Under the pieces are notes generated by a model. It made no database searches. It saw only the letters and a list, made by a program, of their open reading frames with translations, and had not been told where the DNA came from. A DNA stretch of 64,000 nucleotides from Pleodorina starrii (taxonomy: Eukaryota > Chlorophyta > Chlorophyceae > Chlamydomonadales > Volvocaceae): contig BRXU01000006.1 in assembly GCA_030267565.1 (NCBI GenBank), positions 3,212,001 to 3,276,000 of the forward strand. Reading direction: 5' to 3'. The first letter of the stretch is position 1. The number at the start of each line of letters is the position of its first letter. Shown piece by piece: positions 1 through 15,000 of this stretch. A program made the translations under genes and the position numbers.

Positions 1-3000
1 GCCCATCAGGGCGCCGGGCTCCTGGCTCATCAGGGCGCCGGGCTCCTGGCTCATCAGGGCGCCGGGCTCCTGGCTCATCAGGGCGCCGGGCTCCTGGCTC
101 ATCAGTGCGCCGGACTCCTGGCCCATCACGGTGCCGGGCTCCTGGCTCATCAGGGCGCCGGGCTCCTGGCTCATCACGGCGCCGGGCTCCTGGCTCATCA
201 GGGCGCCGGGCTCCTGGCTCATCACGGCGCCTGGCTCCTGGCTCATCAGGGCGCCGGGCTCCTGGGTCATAAGGGCGCCGGGCTCCTGGCCCATCAGGGT
301 GCCGGGCTCCTGGCTCATCAGGGCGCCGGGCTCCTGGCCCATCAGGGCGCCGGGCTCCTGGCTCATCAGGGCGCCGGGCTCCTGGCTCATCAGGGCGCCG
401 GGCTCCTGGCTCATCACGGCGCCGGGCCCCTGGCCCATCACGGCGCCTGGCTCCTGGCTCATCAGGGCGCCGGGCTCCTGGCTCATCAGGGCGCCGGGCT
501 CCTGGCTCATCACGGCGCCGGGCTCCTGGCTCATCAGTGCGCCGGGCTCCTGGCTCATCAGGGCGCCGGGCTCCTGGCTCATCAGGGCGCCGGGCTCCTG
601 GCTCATCAGGGCGCATAATCTCCTGCCTCATCAGGGTGCAGGGCTCCTGGCTCATCCGTGCGCCGGGCTCCTGGCTCATCAGGGCGCCGGGCTCCTGGCC
701 CATCAGGGCGCCGGGCTCCTGGCTTATCAGCGCGCGGGGCTCCTGGCTCATCAGGGCGCCGGGATCCTGCCTCATCAGGGCGCCGGGCTCCTGGCTCATC
801 AGGGCGACGGGCTCCTGGCTCATCAGGGCGCCGGGCTCCTGGCTCATAAGTGCGCCGGGCTCCTGGCCCATCAGGGTGCCGGGCTCCTGGCTCATCAGGG
901 CGCCGGGCTCCTGGCCCATCAGGGCGCCGGGCTCCTGGCTCATCAGGGCGCCGGGCTCCTGGCCCATCAGGGCGCCGGGCTCCTGGCTCATCAGGGCGCC
1001 GGGCTCCTGGCTCATCAGGGCGCCTGGCTCCTGGCTCATCACGGTGCCTGGCTCCTGGCCCATCACGGCGCCTGGCTCCTGGCTCATCACGGCGCCTGGC
1101 TCCTGGCTCATCACGGCGCCGGGCTCCTGGCTCATCAGGGCGCCGGGCTCCTGGCTCATAAGTGCGCCGGGCTCCTGGCCCATCAGGGTGCCGGGCTCCT
1201 GGCTCATCAGGGCGCCGGGCTCCTGGCCCATCAGGGCGCCGGGCTCCTGGCTCATCAGGACGCCGGGCTCCTGGCTCATCAGGGCGCCGGGCTCCTGGCT
1301 CATCAGGGCGCCGGGCTCCTGGCTCATCAGGGCACCGGGCTCCTGGCTCATCACGGCGCCGGGCTCCTGGCTCATCACGGCGCCGGGCTCCTGGCTCATC
1401 ACGGCGCCGGGCTCCTGGCTCATCACGGCGCCGGGCTCCTGGCTCATCACGGCGCCGGGCTCCTGGCTCATCACGGCGCCGGGCTCCTGGCTCGTCACGG
1501 CGCCGGGCTCCTGGCTCATCACGGCGCCGGGCTCCTGGCTCATCACGGCGCCGGGCTCCTGGCTCATCACGCCGCCGGGCTCCTGGCTCATCACGGCGCC
1601 GTGCTCCTGGCTCATCACGGCGCCGGGCTCCTGGCTCATCACGGCGCCGGGCTCCTGGCTCGTCACGGCGCCGGGCTCCTGACTCATTAGGGCGCCGGGC
1701 TCCTGGCTCATCAGGGCGCCGGGCTCCTGGCTCATCAGGGCGCCGGGCTCCTGGCTCATCAGGGCGCCGGGCTCCTGGCTCATCACGGCGCCGGGCTCCT
1801 GGCTCATCACGGCGCCGGTCTCCTGGCTCATCAGGGCGCCGGGCTCCTGGCTCATCACGGCGCCGGGCTCCTGGCTCATCACGGCGCCTGGCTCCTGGCT
1901 CATCAGGGCGCCGGGCTCCTGGCTCATCACGGCGCCGGGCTCCTGGCTCATCACGGCGCCGGGCTCCTGGCTCATCAGGACGCCGGGCTCCTGGCTCATC
2001 AGGGCGCCGGGCTCCTGGCTCATCAGGGTGCCGGGCTCCTGGCTCATCAGGGTGCCGGGCTCCTGGCTCATCAGGACGACGGGCTCCTGGCTCATCAGGG
2101 CGCCGGGCTCCTGGCTCATCAGGGCGCCGGGCTCCTGGCTCATCACGGCGCCAGGCTCCTGGCTCATCACGGCGCCAGGCTCATGGCTTATCAGGGCGCC
2201 GGGCTCCTGGCTCATCACGGCGCCGGGCTCCTGGCTCATCAGGGCGCCGGGCTCCTGGCTCATCACGGCGCCGGGCTCCTGGCTCATCACGGCGCCGGGC
2301 TCCTGGCTCATCAGGGCACCGGGCTCCTGGCTCATCACGGCGCCGGGCTCCTGGCTCATCACGGCGCCGGGCTCCTGGCTCATCACGGCGCCGGGCTCCT
2401 GGCTCATCACGGCGCCGGGCTCCTGGCTCATCAGGGCGCCGGGCTCCTGGCTCATCAGGGCGCCGGGCTCCTGGCTCATCAGGGCGCCGGGCTCCTGGCT
2501 CATCACGGCGCCTGGCCCCTGGCCCATCACGGCGCCTGGCTCCTGGCTCATCAGGGCGCCGGGCTCCTGGCTCATCAGGGCGCCGGGCTCCTGGCTCATC
2601 ACGGCGCCGGGCTCCTGGCTCATCAGTGCGCCGGGCTCCTGGCTCATCAGGGCGCCGGGCTCCTGGCTCATCACGGCGACGGGATCCTGGCTCATCAGGG
2701 CGCATAATCTCCTGCCTCATCAGGGTGCAGGGCTCCTGGCTCATCCGTGCGCCGGGCTCCTGGCTCATCAGGGCGCCGGGCTCCTGGCCCATCAGGGCGC
2801 CGGGCTCCTGGCTTATCAGCGCGCGGGGCTCCTGGCTCATCAGGGCGCCGGGCTCCTGCCTCATCAGGGCGCCGGGCTCCTGGCTCATCAGGGCGACGGG
2901 CTCCTGGCTCATCAGGGCGCCGGGCTCCTTTCTCATAAGTGCGCCGGGCTCCTGGCCCATCAGGGTGCCGGGCTCCTGGCTCATCAGGGCGCCGGGCTCC

Positions 3001-6000
3001 TGGCCCATCAGGGCGCCGGGCTCCTGGCTCATCAGGGCGCCGGGCTCCTGGCCCATCAGGGCGCCGGGCTCCTGGCTCATCAGGGCGCCGGGCTCCTGGC
3101 TCATCAGGGCGCCTGGCTCCTGGCTCATCACGGTGCCTGGCTCCTGGCCCATCACGGCGCCTGGCTCCTGGCTCATCACGGCGCCTGGCTCCTGGCTCAT
3201 CACGGCGCCGGGCTCCTGGCTCATCAGGGCGCCGGGCTCCTGGCTCATAAGTGCGCCGGGCTCCTGGCCCATCAGGGTGCCGGGCTCCTGGCTCATCAGG
3301 GCGCCGGGCTCCTGGCCCATCAGGGCGCCGGGCTCCTGGCTCATCAGGACGCCGGGCTCCTGGCTCATCAGGGCGCCGGGCTCCTGGCTCATCAGGGCGC
3401 CGGGCTCCTGGCTCATCAGGGCACCGGGCTCCTGGCTCATCACGGCGCCGGGCTCCTGGCTCATCACGGCGCCGGGCTCCTGGCTCATCACGGCGCCGGG
3501 CTCCTGGCTCATCACGGCGCCGGGCTCCTGGCTCATCACGGCGCCGGGCTCCTGGCTCATCACGGCGCCGGGCTCCTGGCTCGTCACGGCGCCGGGCTCC
3601 TGGCTCATCACGGCGCCGGGCTCCTGGCTCATCACGGCGCCGGGCTCCTGGCTCATCACGCCGCCGGGCTCCTGGCTCATCACGGCGCCGTGCTCCTGGC
3701 TCATCACGGCGCCGGGCTCCTGGCTCATCACGGTGCCGGGCTCCTGGCTCGTCACGGCGCCGGGCTCCTGACTCATTAGGGCGCCGGGCTCCTGGCTCAT
3801 CAGGGCGCCGGGCTCCTGGCTCATCAGGGCGCCGGGCTCCTGGCTCATCAGGGCGCCGGGCTCCTGGCTCATCACGGCGCCGGGCTCCTGGCTCATCAGG
3901 GCGCCGGGCTCCTGGCTCATCAGGGTGCCGGGCTCCTGGCTCATCAGGACGCCGGGCTCCTGGCTCATCAGGGCGCCGGGCTCCTGGCTCATCAGGGCGC
4001 CGGGCTCCTGGCTCATCACGGCGCCAGGCTCCTGGCTCATCACGGCGCCAGGCTCCTGGCTCATCAGGGCGCCGGGCTCCTGGCTCATCACGGCGCCGGG
4101 CTCCTGGCTCATCAGGGCGCCGGGCTCCTGGCTCATCACGGCGCCGGGCTCCTGGCTCATCACGGCGCCGGGCTCCTGGCTCATCAGGGCACCGGGCTCC
4201 TGGCTCATCACGGCGCCGGGCTCCTGGCTCATCACGGCGCCGGGCTCCTGGCTCATCAGGGTGCCGGGCTCCTGGCTCATCACGGCGCCGGGCTCCTGGC
4301 TCATCAGGGCGCCGGGCTCCTGGCTCATCAGGGCGCCGGGCTCCTGGCTCATCAGGGCGCCGGGCTCCTGGCTCATCACGGCGCCTGGCCCCTGGCCCAT
4401 CACGGCGCCTGGCTCCTGGCTCATCAGGGCGCCGGGCTCCTGGCTCATCAGGGCGCCGGGCTCCTGGCTCATCACGGCGCCGGGCTCCTGGCTCATCAGT
4501 GCGCCGGGCTCCTGGCTCATCAGGGCGCCGGGCTCCTGGCTCATCAGGGCGACGGGCTCCTGGCTCATCAGGGCGCATAATCTCCTGCCTCATCAGGGTG
4601 CAGGGCTCCTGGCTCATCAGGGCGCCGGGCTCCTTTCTCATAAGTGCGCCGGGCTCCTGGCCCATCAGGGTGCCGGGCTCCTGGCTCATCAGGGCGCCGG
4701 GCTCCTGGCCCATCAGGGCGCCGGGCTCCTGGCTCATCAGGGCGCCGGGCTCCTGGCCCATCAGGGCGCCGGGCTCCTGGCTCATCAGGGCGCCGGGCTC
4801 CTGGCTCATCAGGGCGCCTGGCTCCTGGCTCATCACGGTGCCTGGCTCCTGGCCCATCACGGCGCCTGGCTCCTGGCTCATCACGGCGCCTGGCTCCTGG
4901 CTCATCACGGCGCCGGGCTCCTGGCTCATCAGGGCGCCGGGCTCCTGGCTCATAAGTGCGCCGGGCTCCTGGCCCATCAGGGTGCCGGGCTCCTGGCTCA
5001 TCAGGGCGCCGGGCTCCTGGCCCATCAGGGCGCCGGGCTCCTGGCTCATCAGGGCGCCGGGCTCCTGGCTCATCACGGCGCCGGGCTCCTGGCTCATCAG
5101 TGCGCCGGGCTCCTGGCTCATCAGGGCGCCGGGCTCCTGGCTCATCAGGGCGACGGGCTCCTGGCTCATCAGGGCGCATAATCTCCTGCCTCATCAGGGT
5201 GCAGGGCTCCTGGCTCATCCGTGCGCCGGGCTCCTGGCTCATCAGGGCGCCGGGCTCCTGGCCCATCAGGGCGCCGGGCTCCTGGCTTATCAGCGCGCGG
5301 GGCTCCTGGCTCATCAGGGCGCCGGGCTCCTGCCTCATCAGGGCGCCGGGCTCCTGGCTCATCAGGGCGACGGGCTCCTGGCTCATCAGGGCGCCTGGCT
5401 CCTGGCTCATCACGGCGCCGGGCTCCTGGCTCATCAGGGCGCCGGGCTCCTGGCTCATCAGGGCGCCGGGCTCCTGGCTCATCAGGGCGCCTGGCTCCTG
5501 GCTCATCACGGTGCCTGGCTCCTGGCCCATCACGGCGCCTGGCTCCTGGCTCATCACGGCGCCTGGCTCCTGGCTCATCACGGCGCCGGGCTCCTGGCTC
5601 ATCAGGGCGCCGGGCTCCTGGCTCATAAGTGCGCCGGGCTCCTGGCCCATCAGGGTGCCGGGCTCCTGGCTCATCAGGGCGCCGGGCTCCTGGCCCATCA
5701 GGGCGCCGGGCTCCTGGCTCATCAGGACGCCGGGCTCCTGGCTCATCAGGGCGCCGGGCTCCTGGCTCATCAGGGCGCCGGGCTCCTGGCTCATCAGGGC
5801 GCCGGGCTCCTGGCTCATCACGGCGCCGGGCTCCTGGCTCATCAGGGCGCCGGGCTCCTGGCTCATCAGGGTGCCGGGCTCCTGGCTCATCAGGACGCCG
5901 GGCTCCTGGCTCATCAGGGCGCCGGGCTCCTGGCTCATCAGGGCGCCGGGCTCCTGGCTCATCACGGCGCCAGGCTCCTGGCTCATCACGGCGCCAGGCT

Positions 6001-9000
6001 CCTGGCTTATCAGGGCGCCGGGCTCCTGGCTCATCACGGCGTCGGGCTCCTGGCTCATCAGGGCGCCGGGCTCCTGGCTCATCACGGCGCCGGGCTCCTG
6101 GCTCATCACGGCGCCGGGCTCCTGGCTCATCAGGGCACCGGGCTCCTGGCTCATCACGGCGCCGGGCTCCTGGCTCATCACGGCGCCGGGCTCCTGGCTC
6201 ATCAGGGTGCCGGGCTCCTGGCTCATCACGGCGCCGGGCTCCTGGCTCATCAGGGCGCCGGGCTCCTGGCTCATCAGGGCGCCGGGCTCCTGGCTCATCA
6301 GGGCGCCGGGCTCCTGGCTCATCACGGCGCCTGGCCCCTGGCCCATCACGGCGCCTGGCTCCTGGCTCATCAGGGCGCCGGGCTCCTGGCTCATCAGGGC
6401 GCCGGGCTCCTGGCTCATCACGGCGCCGGGCTCCTGGCTCATCAGTGCGCCGGGCTCCTGGCTCATCAGGGCGCCGGGCTCCTGGCTCATCACGGCGACG
6501 GGCTCCTGGCTCATCAGGGCGCATAATCTCCTGCCTCATCAGGGTGCAGGGCTCCTGGCTCATCCGTGCGCCGGGCTCCTGGCTCATCAGGGCGCCGGGC
6601 TCCTGGCCCATCAGGGCGCCGGGCTCCTGGCTTATCAGCGCGCGGGGCTCCTGGCTCATCAGGGCGCCGGGCTCCTGCCTCATCAGGGCGCCGGGCTCCT
6701 GGCTCATCAGGGCGACGGGCTCCTGGCTCATCAGGGCGCCGGGCTCCTTTCTCATAAGTGCGCCGGGCTCCTGGCCCATCAGGGTGCCGGGCTCCTGGCT
6801 CATCAGGGCGCCGGGCTCCTGGCCCATCAGGGCGCCGGGCTCCTGGCTCATCAGGGCGCCGGGCTCCTGGCCCATCAGGGCGCCGGGCTCCTGGCTCATC
6901 AGGGCGCCGGGCTCCTGGCTCATCAGGGCGCCTGGCTCCTGGCTCATCACGGTGCCTGGCTCCTGGCCCATCACGGCGCCTGGCTCCTGGCTCATCACGG
7001 CGCCTGGCTCCTGGCTCATCACGGCGCCGGGCTCCTGGCTCATCAGGGCGCCGGGCTCCTGGCTCATAAGTGCGCCGGGCTCCTGGCCCATCAGGGTGCC
7101 GGGCTCCTGGCTCATCAGGGCGCCGGGCTCCTGGCCCATCAGGGCGCCGGGCTCCTGGCTCATCAGGACGCCGGGCTCCTGGCTCATCAGGGCGCCGGGC
7201 TCCTGGCTCATCAGGGCGCCGGGCTCCTGGCTCATCAGGGCACCGGGCTCCTGGCTCATCACGGCGCCGGGCTCCTGGCTCATCACGGCGCCGGGCTCCT
7301 GGCTCATCACGGCGCCGGGCTCCTGGCTCATCACGGCGCCGGGCTCCTGGCTCATCACGGCGCCGGGCTCCTGGCTCATCACGGCGCCGGGCTCCTGGCT
7401 CGTCACGGCGCCGGGCTCCTGGCTCATCACGGCGCCGGGCTCCTGGCTCATCACGGCGCCGGGCTCCTGGCTCATCACGGCGCCGGGCTCCTGGCTCATC
7501 ACGGCGCCGTGCTCCTGGCTCATTACGGCGCCGGGCTCCTGGCTCATCACGGCGCCGGGCTCCTGGCTCGTCACGGCGCCGGGCTCCTGGCTCATCAGGG
7601 CGCCGGGCTCCTGGCTCATCAGGGCGCCGGGCTCCTGGCTCATCAGGGCGCCGGGCTCCTGGCTCATCAGGGCGCCGGGCTCCTGGCTCATCACGGCGCC
7701 GGGCTCCTGGCTCATCACGGCGCCGGGCTCCTGGCTCATCAGGGCGCCGGGCTCCTGGCTCATCACGGCGCCGGGCTCCTGGCTCATCACGGCGCCGGGC
7801 TCCTGGCTCATCAGGGCGCATGGCTCCTGGCTCATCACGGCGCCGGGCTCCTGGCTCATCACGGCGCCGGGCTCCTGGCTCATCACGGCGCCGGGCTCCT
7901 GGCTCATCAGGACGCCGGGCTCCTGGCTCATCAGGGCGCCGGGCTCCTGGCTCATCAGGGTGCCGGGCTCCTGGCTCATCAGGGCGCCGGGCTCCTGGCT
8001 CATCACGGCGCCTGGCCCCTGGCCCATCACGGCGCCTGGCTCCTGGCTCATCAGGGCGCCGGGCTCCTGGCTCATCAGGGCGCCGGGCTCCTGGCTCATC
8101 ACGGCGCCGGGCTCCTGGCTCATCAGTGCGCCGGGCTCCTGGCTCATCAGGGCGCCGGGCTCCTGGCTCATCACGGCGACGGGCTCCTGGCTCATCAGGG
8201 CGCATAATCTCCTGCCTCATCAGGGTGCAGGGCTCCTGGCTCATCCGTGCGCCGGGCTCCTGGCTCATCAGGGCGCCGGGCTCCTGGCCCATCAGGGCGC
8301 CGGGCTCCTGGCTTATCAGCGCGCGGGGCTCCTGGCTCATCAGGGCGCCGGGCTCCTGCCTCATCAGGGCGCTGGGCTCCTGGCTCATCAGGGCGACGGG
8401 CTCCTGGCTCATCAGGGCGCCGGGCTCCTTTCTCATAAGTGCGCCGGGCTCCTGGCCCATCAGGGTGCCGGGCTCCTGGCTCATCAGGGCGCCGGGCTCC
8501 TGGCCCATCAGGGCGCCGGGCTCCTGGCTCATCAGGGCGCCGGGCTCCTGGCCCATCAGGGCGCCGGGCTCCTGGCTCATCAGGGCGCCGGGCTCCTGGC
8601 TCATCAGGGCGCCTGGCTCCTGGCTCATCACGGTGCCTGGCTCCTGGCCCATCACGGCGCCTGGCTCCTGGCTCATCACGGCGCCAGGCTCCTGGCTTAT
8701 CAGGGCGCCGGGCTCCTGGCTCATCACGGCGCCGGGCTCCTGGCTCATCAGGGCGCCGGGCTCCTGGCTCATCACGGCGCCGGGCTCCTGGCTCATCACG
8801 GCGCCGGGCTCCTGGCTCATCAGGGCACCGGGCTCCTGGCTCATCACGGCGCCGGGCTCCTGGCTCATCACGGCGCCGGGCTCCTGGCTCATCAGGGTGC
8901 CGGGCTCCTGGCTCATCACGGCGCCGGGCTCCTGGCTCATCAGGGCGCCGGGCTCCTGGCTCATCAGGGCGCCGGGCTCCTGGCTCATCAGGGCGCCGGG

Positions 9001-12000
9001 CTCCTGGCTCATCACGGCGCCTGGCCCCTGGCCCATCACGGCGCCTGGCTCCTGGCTCATCAGGGCGCCGGGCTCCTGGCTCATCAGGGCGCCGGGCTCC
9101 TGGCTCATCACGGCGCCGGGCTCCTGGCTCATCAGTGCGCCGGGCTCCTGGCTCATCAGGGCGCCGGGCTCCTGGCTCATCAGGGCGCCGGGCTCCTGGC
9201 TCATCAGGGCGCATAATCTCCTGCCTCATCAGGGTGCAGGGCTCCTGGCTCATCAGGGCGCCGGGCTCCTTTCTCATAAGTGCGCCGGGCTCCTGGCCCA
9301 TCAGGGTGCCGGGCTCCTGGCTCATCAGGGCGCCGGGCTCCTGGCCCATCAGGGCGCCGGGCTCCTGGCTCATCAGGGCGCCGGGCTCCTGGCCCATCAG
9401 GGCGCCGGGCTCCTGGCTCATCAGGGCGCCGGGCTCCTGGCTCATCAGGGCGCCTGGCTCCTGGCTCATCACGGTGCCTGGCTCCTGGCCCATCACGGCG
9501 CCTGGCTCCTGGCTCATCACGGCGCCTGGCTCCTGGCTCATCACGGCGCCGGGCTCCTGGCTCATCAGGGCGCCGGGCTCCTGGCTCATAAGTGCGCCGG
9601 GCTCCTGGCCCATCAGGGTGCCGGGCTCCTGGCTCATCAGGGCGCCGGGCTCCTGGCCCATCAGGGCGCCGGGCTCCTGGCTCATCAGGGCGCCGGGCTC
9701 CTGGCTCATCACGGCGCCGGGCTCCTGGCTCATCAGTGCGCCGGGCTCCTGGCTCATCAGGGCGCCGGGCTCCTGGCTCATCAGGGCGACGGGCTCCTGG
9801 CTCATCAGGGCGCATAATCTCCTGCCTCATCAGGGTGCAGGGCTCCTGGCTCATCCGTGCGCCGGGCTCCTGGCTCATCAGGGCGCCGGGCTCCTGGCCC
9901 ATCAGGGCGCCGGGCTCCTGGCTTATCAGCGCGCGGGGCTCCTGGCTCATCAGGGCGCCGGGCTCCTGCCTCATCAGGGCGCCGGGCTCCTGGCTCATCA
10001 GGGCGACGGGCTCCTGGCTCATCAGGGCGCCGGGCTCCTTTCTCATAAGTGCGCCGGGCTCCTGGCCCATCAGGGTGCCGGGCTCCTGGCTCATCAGGGC
10101 GCCGGGCTCCTGGCCCATCAGGGCGCCGGGCTCCTGGCTCATCAGGGCGCCGGGCTCCTGGCCCATCAGGGCGCCGGGCTCCTGGCTCATCAGGGCGCCG
10201 GGCTCCTGGCTCATCAGGGCGCCTGGCTCCTGGCTCATCACGGTGCCTGGCTCCTGGCCCATCACGGCGCCTGGCTCCTGGCTCATCACGGCGCCTGGCT
10301 CCTGGCTCATCACGGCGCCGGGCTCCTGGCTCATCAGGGCGCCGGGCTCCTGGCTCATAAGTGCGCCGGGCTCCTGGCCCATCAGGGTGCCGGGCTCCTG
10401 GCTCATCAGGGCGCCGGGCTCCTGGCCCATCAGGGCGCCGGGCTCCTGGCTCATCAGGACGCCGGGCTCCTGGCTCATCAGGGCGCCGGGCTCCTGGCTC
10501 ATCAGGGCGCCGGGCTCCTGGCTCATCAGGGCGCCGGGCTCCTGGCTCATCACGGCGCCGGGCTCCTGGCTCATCAGGGCGCCGGGCTCCTGGCTCATCA
10601 GGGTGCCGGGCTCCTGGCTCATCAGGACGCCGGGCTCCTGGCTCATCAGGGCGCCGGGCTCCTGGCTCATCAGGGCGCCGGGCTCCTGGCTCATCACGGC
10701 GCCAGGCTCCTGGCTCATCACGGCGCCAGGCTCCTGGCTTATCAGGGCGCCGGGCTCCTGGCTCATCACGGCGTCGGGCTCCTGGCTCATCAGGGCGCCG
10801 GGCTCCTGGCTCATCACGGCGCCGGGCTCCTGGCTCATCACGGCGCCGGGCTCCTGGCTCATCAGGGCACCGGGCTCCTGGCTCATCACGGCGCCGGGCT
10901 CCTGGCTCATCACGGCGCCGGGCTCCTGGCTCATCAGGGTGCCGGGCTCCTGGCTCATCACGGCGCCGGGCTCCTGGCTCATCAGGGCGCCGGGCTCCTG
11001 GCTCAACAGGGCGCCGGGCTCCTGGCTCATCAGGGCGCCGGGCTCCTGGCTCATCACGGCGCCTGGCCCCTGGCCCATCACGGCGCCTGGCTCCTGGCTC
11101 ATCAGGGCGCCGGGCTCCTGGCTCATCAGGGCGCCGGGCTCCTGGCTCATCACGGCGCCGGGCTCCTGGCTCATCAGTGCGCCGGGCTCCTGGCTCATCA
11201 GGGCGCCGGGCTCCTGGCTCATCACGGCGACGGGCTCCTGGCTCATCAGGGCGCATAATCTCCTGCCTCATCAGGGTGCAGGGCTCCTGGCTCATCCGTG
11301 CGCCGGGCTCCTGGCTCATCAGGGCGCCGGGCTCCTGGCCCATCAGGGCGCCGGGCTCCTGGCTTATCAGCGCGCGGGGCTCCTGGCTCATCAGGGCGCC
11401 GGGCTCCTGCCTCATCAGGGCGCCGGGCTCCTGGCTCATCAGGGCGCCGGGCTCCTGGCCCATCAGGGCGCCGGGCTCCTGGCTCATCAGGGCGCCGGGC
11501 TCCTGGCTCATCAGGGCGCCTGGCTCCTGGCTCATCACGGTGCCTGGCTCCTGGCCCATCACGGCGCCTGGCTCCTGGCTCATCACGGCGCCTGGCTCCT
11601 GGCTCATCACGGCGCCGGGCTCCTGGCTCATCAGGGCGCCGGGCTCCTGGCTCATAAGTGCGCCGGGCTCCTGGCCCATCAGGGTGCCGGGCTCCTGGCT
11701 CATCAGGGCGCCGGGCTCCTGGCCCATCAGGGCGCCGGGCTCCTGGCTCATCAGGACGCCGGGCTCCTGGCTCATCAGGGCGCCGGGCTCCTGGCTCATC
11801 AGGGCGCCGGGCTCCTGGCTCATCAGGGCGCCGGGCTCCTGGCTCATCACGGCGCCGGGCTCCTGGCTCATCAGGGCGCCGGGCTCCTGGCTCATCAGGG
11901 TGCCGGGCTCCTGGCTCATCAGGACGCCGGGCTCCTGGCTCATCAGGGCGCCGGGCTCCTGGCTCATCAGGGCGCCGGGCTCCTGGCTCATCACGGCGCC

Positions 12001-15000
12001 AGGCTCCTGGCTCATCACGGCGCCAGGCTCCTGGCTTATCAGGGCGCCGGGCTCCTGGCTCATCACGGCGTCGGGCTCCTGGCTCATCAGGGCGCCGGGC
12101 TCCTGGCTCATCACGGCGCCGGGCTCCTGGCTCATCACGGCGCCGGGCTCCTGGCTCATCAGGGCACCGGGCTCCTGGCTCATCACGGCGCCGGGCTCCT
12201 GGCTCATCACGGCGCCGGGCTCCTGGCTCATCAGGGTGCCGGGCTCCTGGCTCATCACGGCGCCGGGCTCCTGGCTCATCAGGGCGCCGGGCTCCTGGCT
12301 CATCAGGGCGCCGGGCTCCTGGCTCATCAGGGCGCCGGGCTCCTGGCTCATCACGGCGCCTGGCCCCTGGCCCATCACGGCGCCTGGCTCCTGGCTCATC
12401 AGGGCGCCGGGCTCCTGGCTCATCAGGGCGCCGGGCTCCTGGCTCATCACGGCGCCGGGCTCCTGGCTCATCAGGGCGCCGGGCTCCTGGCTCATCAGGG
12501 CGCCGGGCTCCTGGCTCATCACGGCGACGGGCTCCTGGCTCATCAGGGCGCATAATCTCCTGCCTCATCAGGGCGCCGGGCTCCTGGCTCATCAGGGCGC
12601 CGGGCTCCTGGCTCATCAGGGCGCCGGGCTCCTGGCCCATCAGGGCGCCGGGCTCCTGGCTTATCAGCGCGCGGGGCTCCTGGCTCATCAGGGCGCCGGG
12701 ATCCTGCCTCATCAGGGCGCCGGGCTCCTGGCTCATCAGGGCGACGGGCTCCTGGCTCATCAGGGCGCCGGGCTCCTTTCTCATAAGTGCGCCGGGCTCC
12801 TGGCCCATCAGGGTGCCGGGCTCCTGGCTCATCAGGGCGCCGGGCTCCTGGCCCATCAGGGCGCCGGGCTCCTGGCTCATCAGGGCGCCGGGCTCCTGGC
12901 CCATCAGGGCGCCGGGCTCCTGGCTCATCAGGGCGCCGGGCTCCTGGCTCATCAGGGCGCCTGGCTCCTGGCTCATCACGGTGCCTGGCTCCTGGCCCAT
13001 CACGGCGCCTGGCTCCTGGCTCATCACGGCGCCTGGCTCCTGGCTCATCACGGCGCCGGGCTCCTGGCTCATCAGGGCGCCGGGCTCCTGGCTCATAAGT
13101 GCGCCGGGCTCCTGGCCCATCAGGGTGCCGGGCTCCTGGCTCATCAGGGCGCCGGGCTCCTGGCCCATCAGGGCGCCGGGCTCCTGGCTCATCAGGACGC
13201 CGGGCTCCTGGCTCATCAGGGCGCCGGGCTCCTGGCTCATCAGGGCGCCGGGCTCCTGGCTCATCAGGGCACCGGGCTCCTGGCTCATCACGGCGCCGGG
13301 CTCCTGGCTCATCACGGCGCCGGGCTCCTGGCTCATCACGGCGCCGGGCTCCTGGCTCATCACGGCGCCGGGCTCCTGGCTCATCACGGCGCCGGGCTCC
13401 TGGCTCATCACGGCGCCGGGCTCCTGGCTCGTCACGGCGCCGGGCTCCTGGCTCATCACGGCGCCGGGCTCCTGGCTCATCACGGCGCCGGGCTCCTGGC
13501 TCATCACGGCGCCGGGCTCCTGGCTCATCACGGCGCCGTGCTCCTGGCTCATTACGGCGCCGGGCTCCTGGCTCATCACGGCGCCGGGCTCCTGGCTCGT
13601 CACGGCGCCGGGCTCCTGGCTCATCAGGGCGCCGGGCTCCTGGCTCATCAGGGCGCCGGGCTCCTGGCTCATCAGGGCGCCGGGCTCCTGGCTCATCAGG
13701 GCGCCGGGCTCCTGGCTCATCACGGCGCCGGGCTCCTGGCTCATCACGGCGCCGGGCTCCTGGCTCATCAGGGCGCCGGGCTCCTGGCTCATCACGGCGC
13801 CGGGCTCCTGGCTCATCACGGCGCCGGGCTCCTGGCTCATCAGGGCGCATGGCTCCTGGCTCATCACGGCGCCGGGCTCCTGGCTCATCACGGCGCCGGG
13901 CTCCTGGCTCATCACGGCGCCGGGCTCCTGGCTCATCAGGACGCCGGGCTCCTGGCTCATCAGGGCGCCGGGCTCCTGGCTCATCAGGGTGCCGGGCTCC
14001 TGGCTCATCAGGGCGCCGGGCTCCTGGCTCATCAGGACGCCGGGCTCCTGGCTCATCAGGGCGCCGGGCTCCTGGCTCATCAGGGCGCCGGGCTCCTGGC
14101 TCATCAGGGCGCCAGGCTCCTGGCTCATCAGGGCGCCGGGCTCCTGGCTCATCACGGCGCCGGGCTCCTGGCTCGTCACGGCGCCGGGCTCCTGGCTCAT
14201 CACGGCGCCGGGCTCCTGGCTCATCAGGGCGCATGGCTCCTGGCTCATCACGGCGCCGGGCTCCTGGCTCATCACGGCGCCGGGCTCCTGGCTCATCAGG
14301 ACGCCGGGCTCCTGGCTCATCAGGGCGCCGGGCTCCTGGCTCATCAGGGTGCCGGGCTCCTGGCTCATCAGGGTGCCGGGCTCCTGGCTCATCAGGACGC
14401 CGGGCTCCTGGCTCATCAGGGCGCCGGGCTCCTGGCTCATCAGGGCGCCGGGCTCCTGGCTCATCACGGCGCCAGGCTCCTGGCTTATCAGGGCGCCGGG
14501 CTCCTGGCTCATCACGGCGCCGGGCTCCTGGCTCATCAGGGCGCCGGGCTCCTGGCTCATCACGGCGCCGGGCTCCTGGCTCATCACGGCGCCGGGCTCC
14601 TGGCTCATCAGGGCACCGGGCTCCTGGCTCATCACGGCGCCGGGCTCCTGGCTCATCACGGCGCCGGGCTCCTGGCTCATCACGGCGCCGGGCTCCTGGC
14701 TCATCACGGCGCCGGGCTCCTGGCTCATCAGGGCGCCGGGCTCCTGGCTTATCAGGGCGCCGGGCTCCTGGCTCATCAGGGCGCCGGGCTCCTGGCTCAT
14801 CACGGCGCCTGGCCCCTGGCCCATCACGGCGCCTGGCTCCTGGCTCATCAGGGCGCCGGGCTCCTGGCTCATCAGGGCGCCGGGCTCCTGGCTCATCACG
14901 GCGCCGGGCTCCTGGCTCATCAGTGCGCCGGGCTCCTGGCTCATCAGGGCGCCGGGCTCCTGGCTCATCACGGCGACGGGCTCCTGGCTCATCAGGGCGC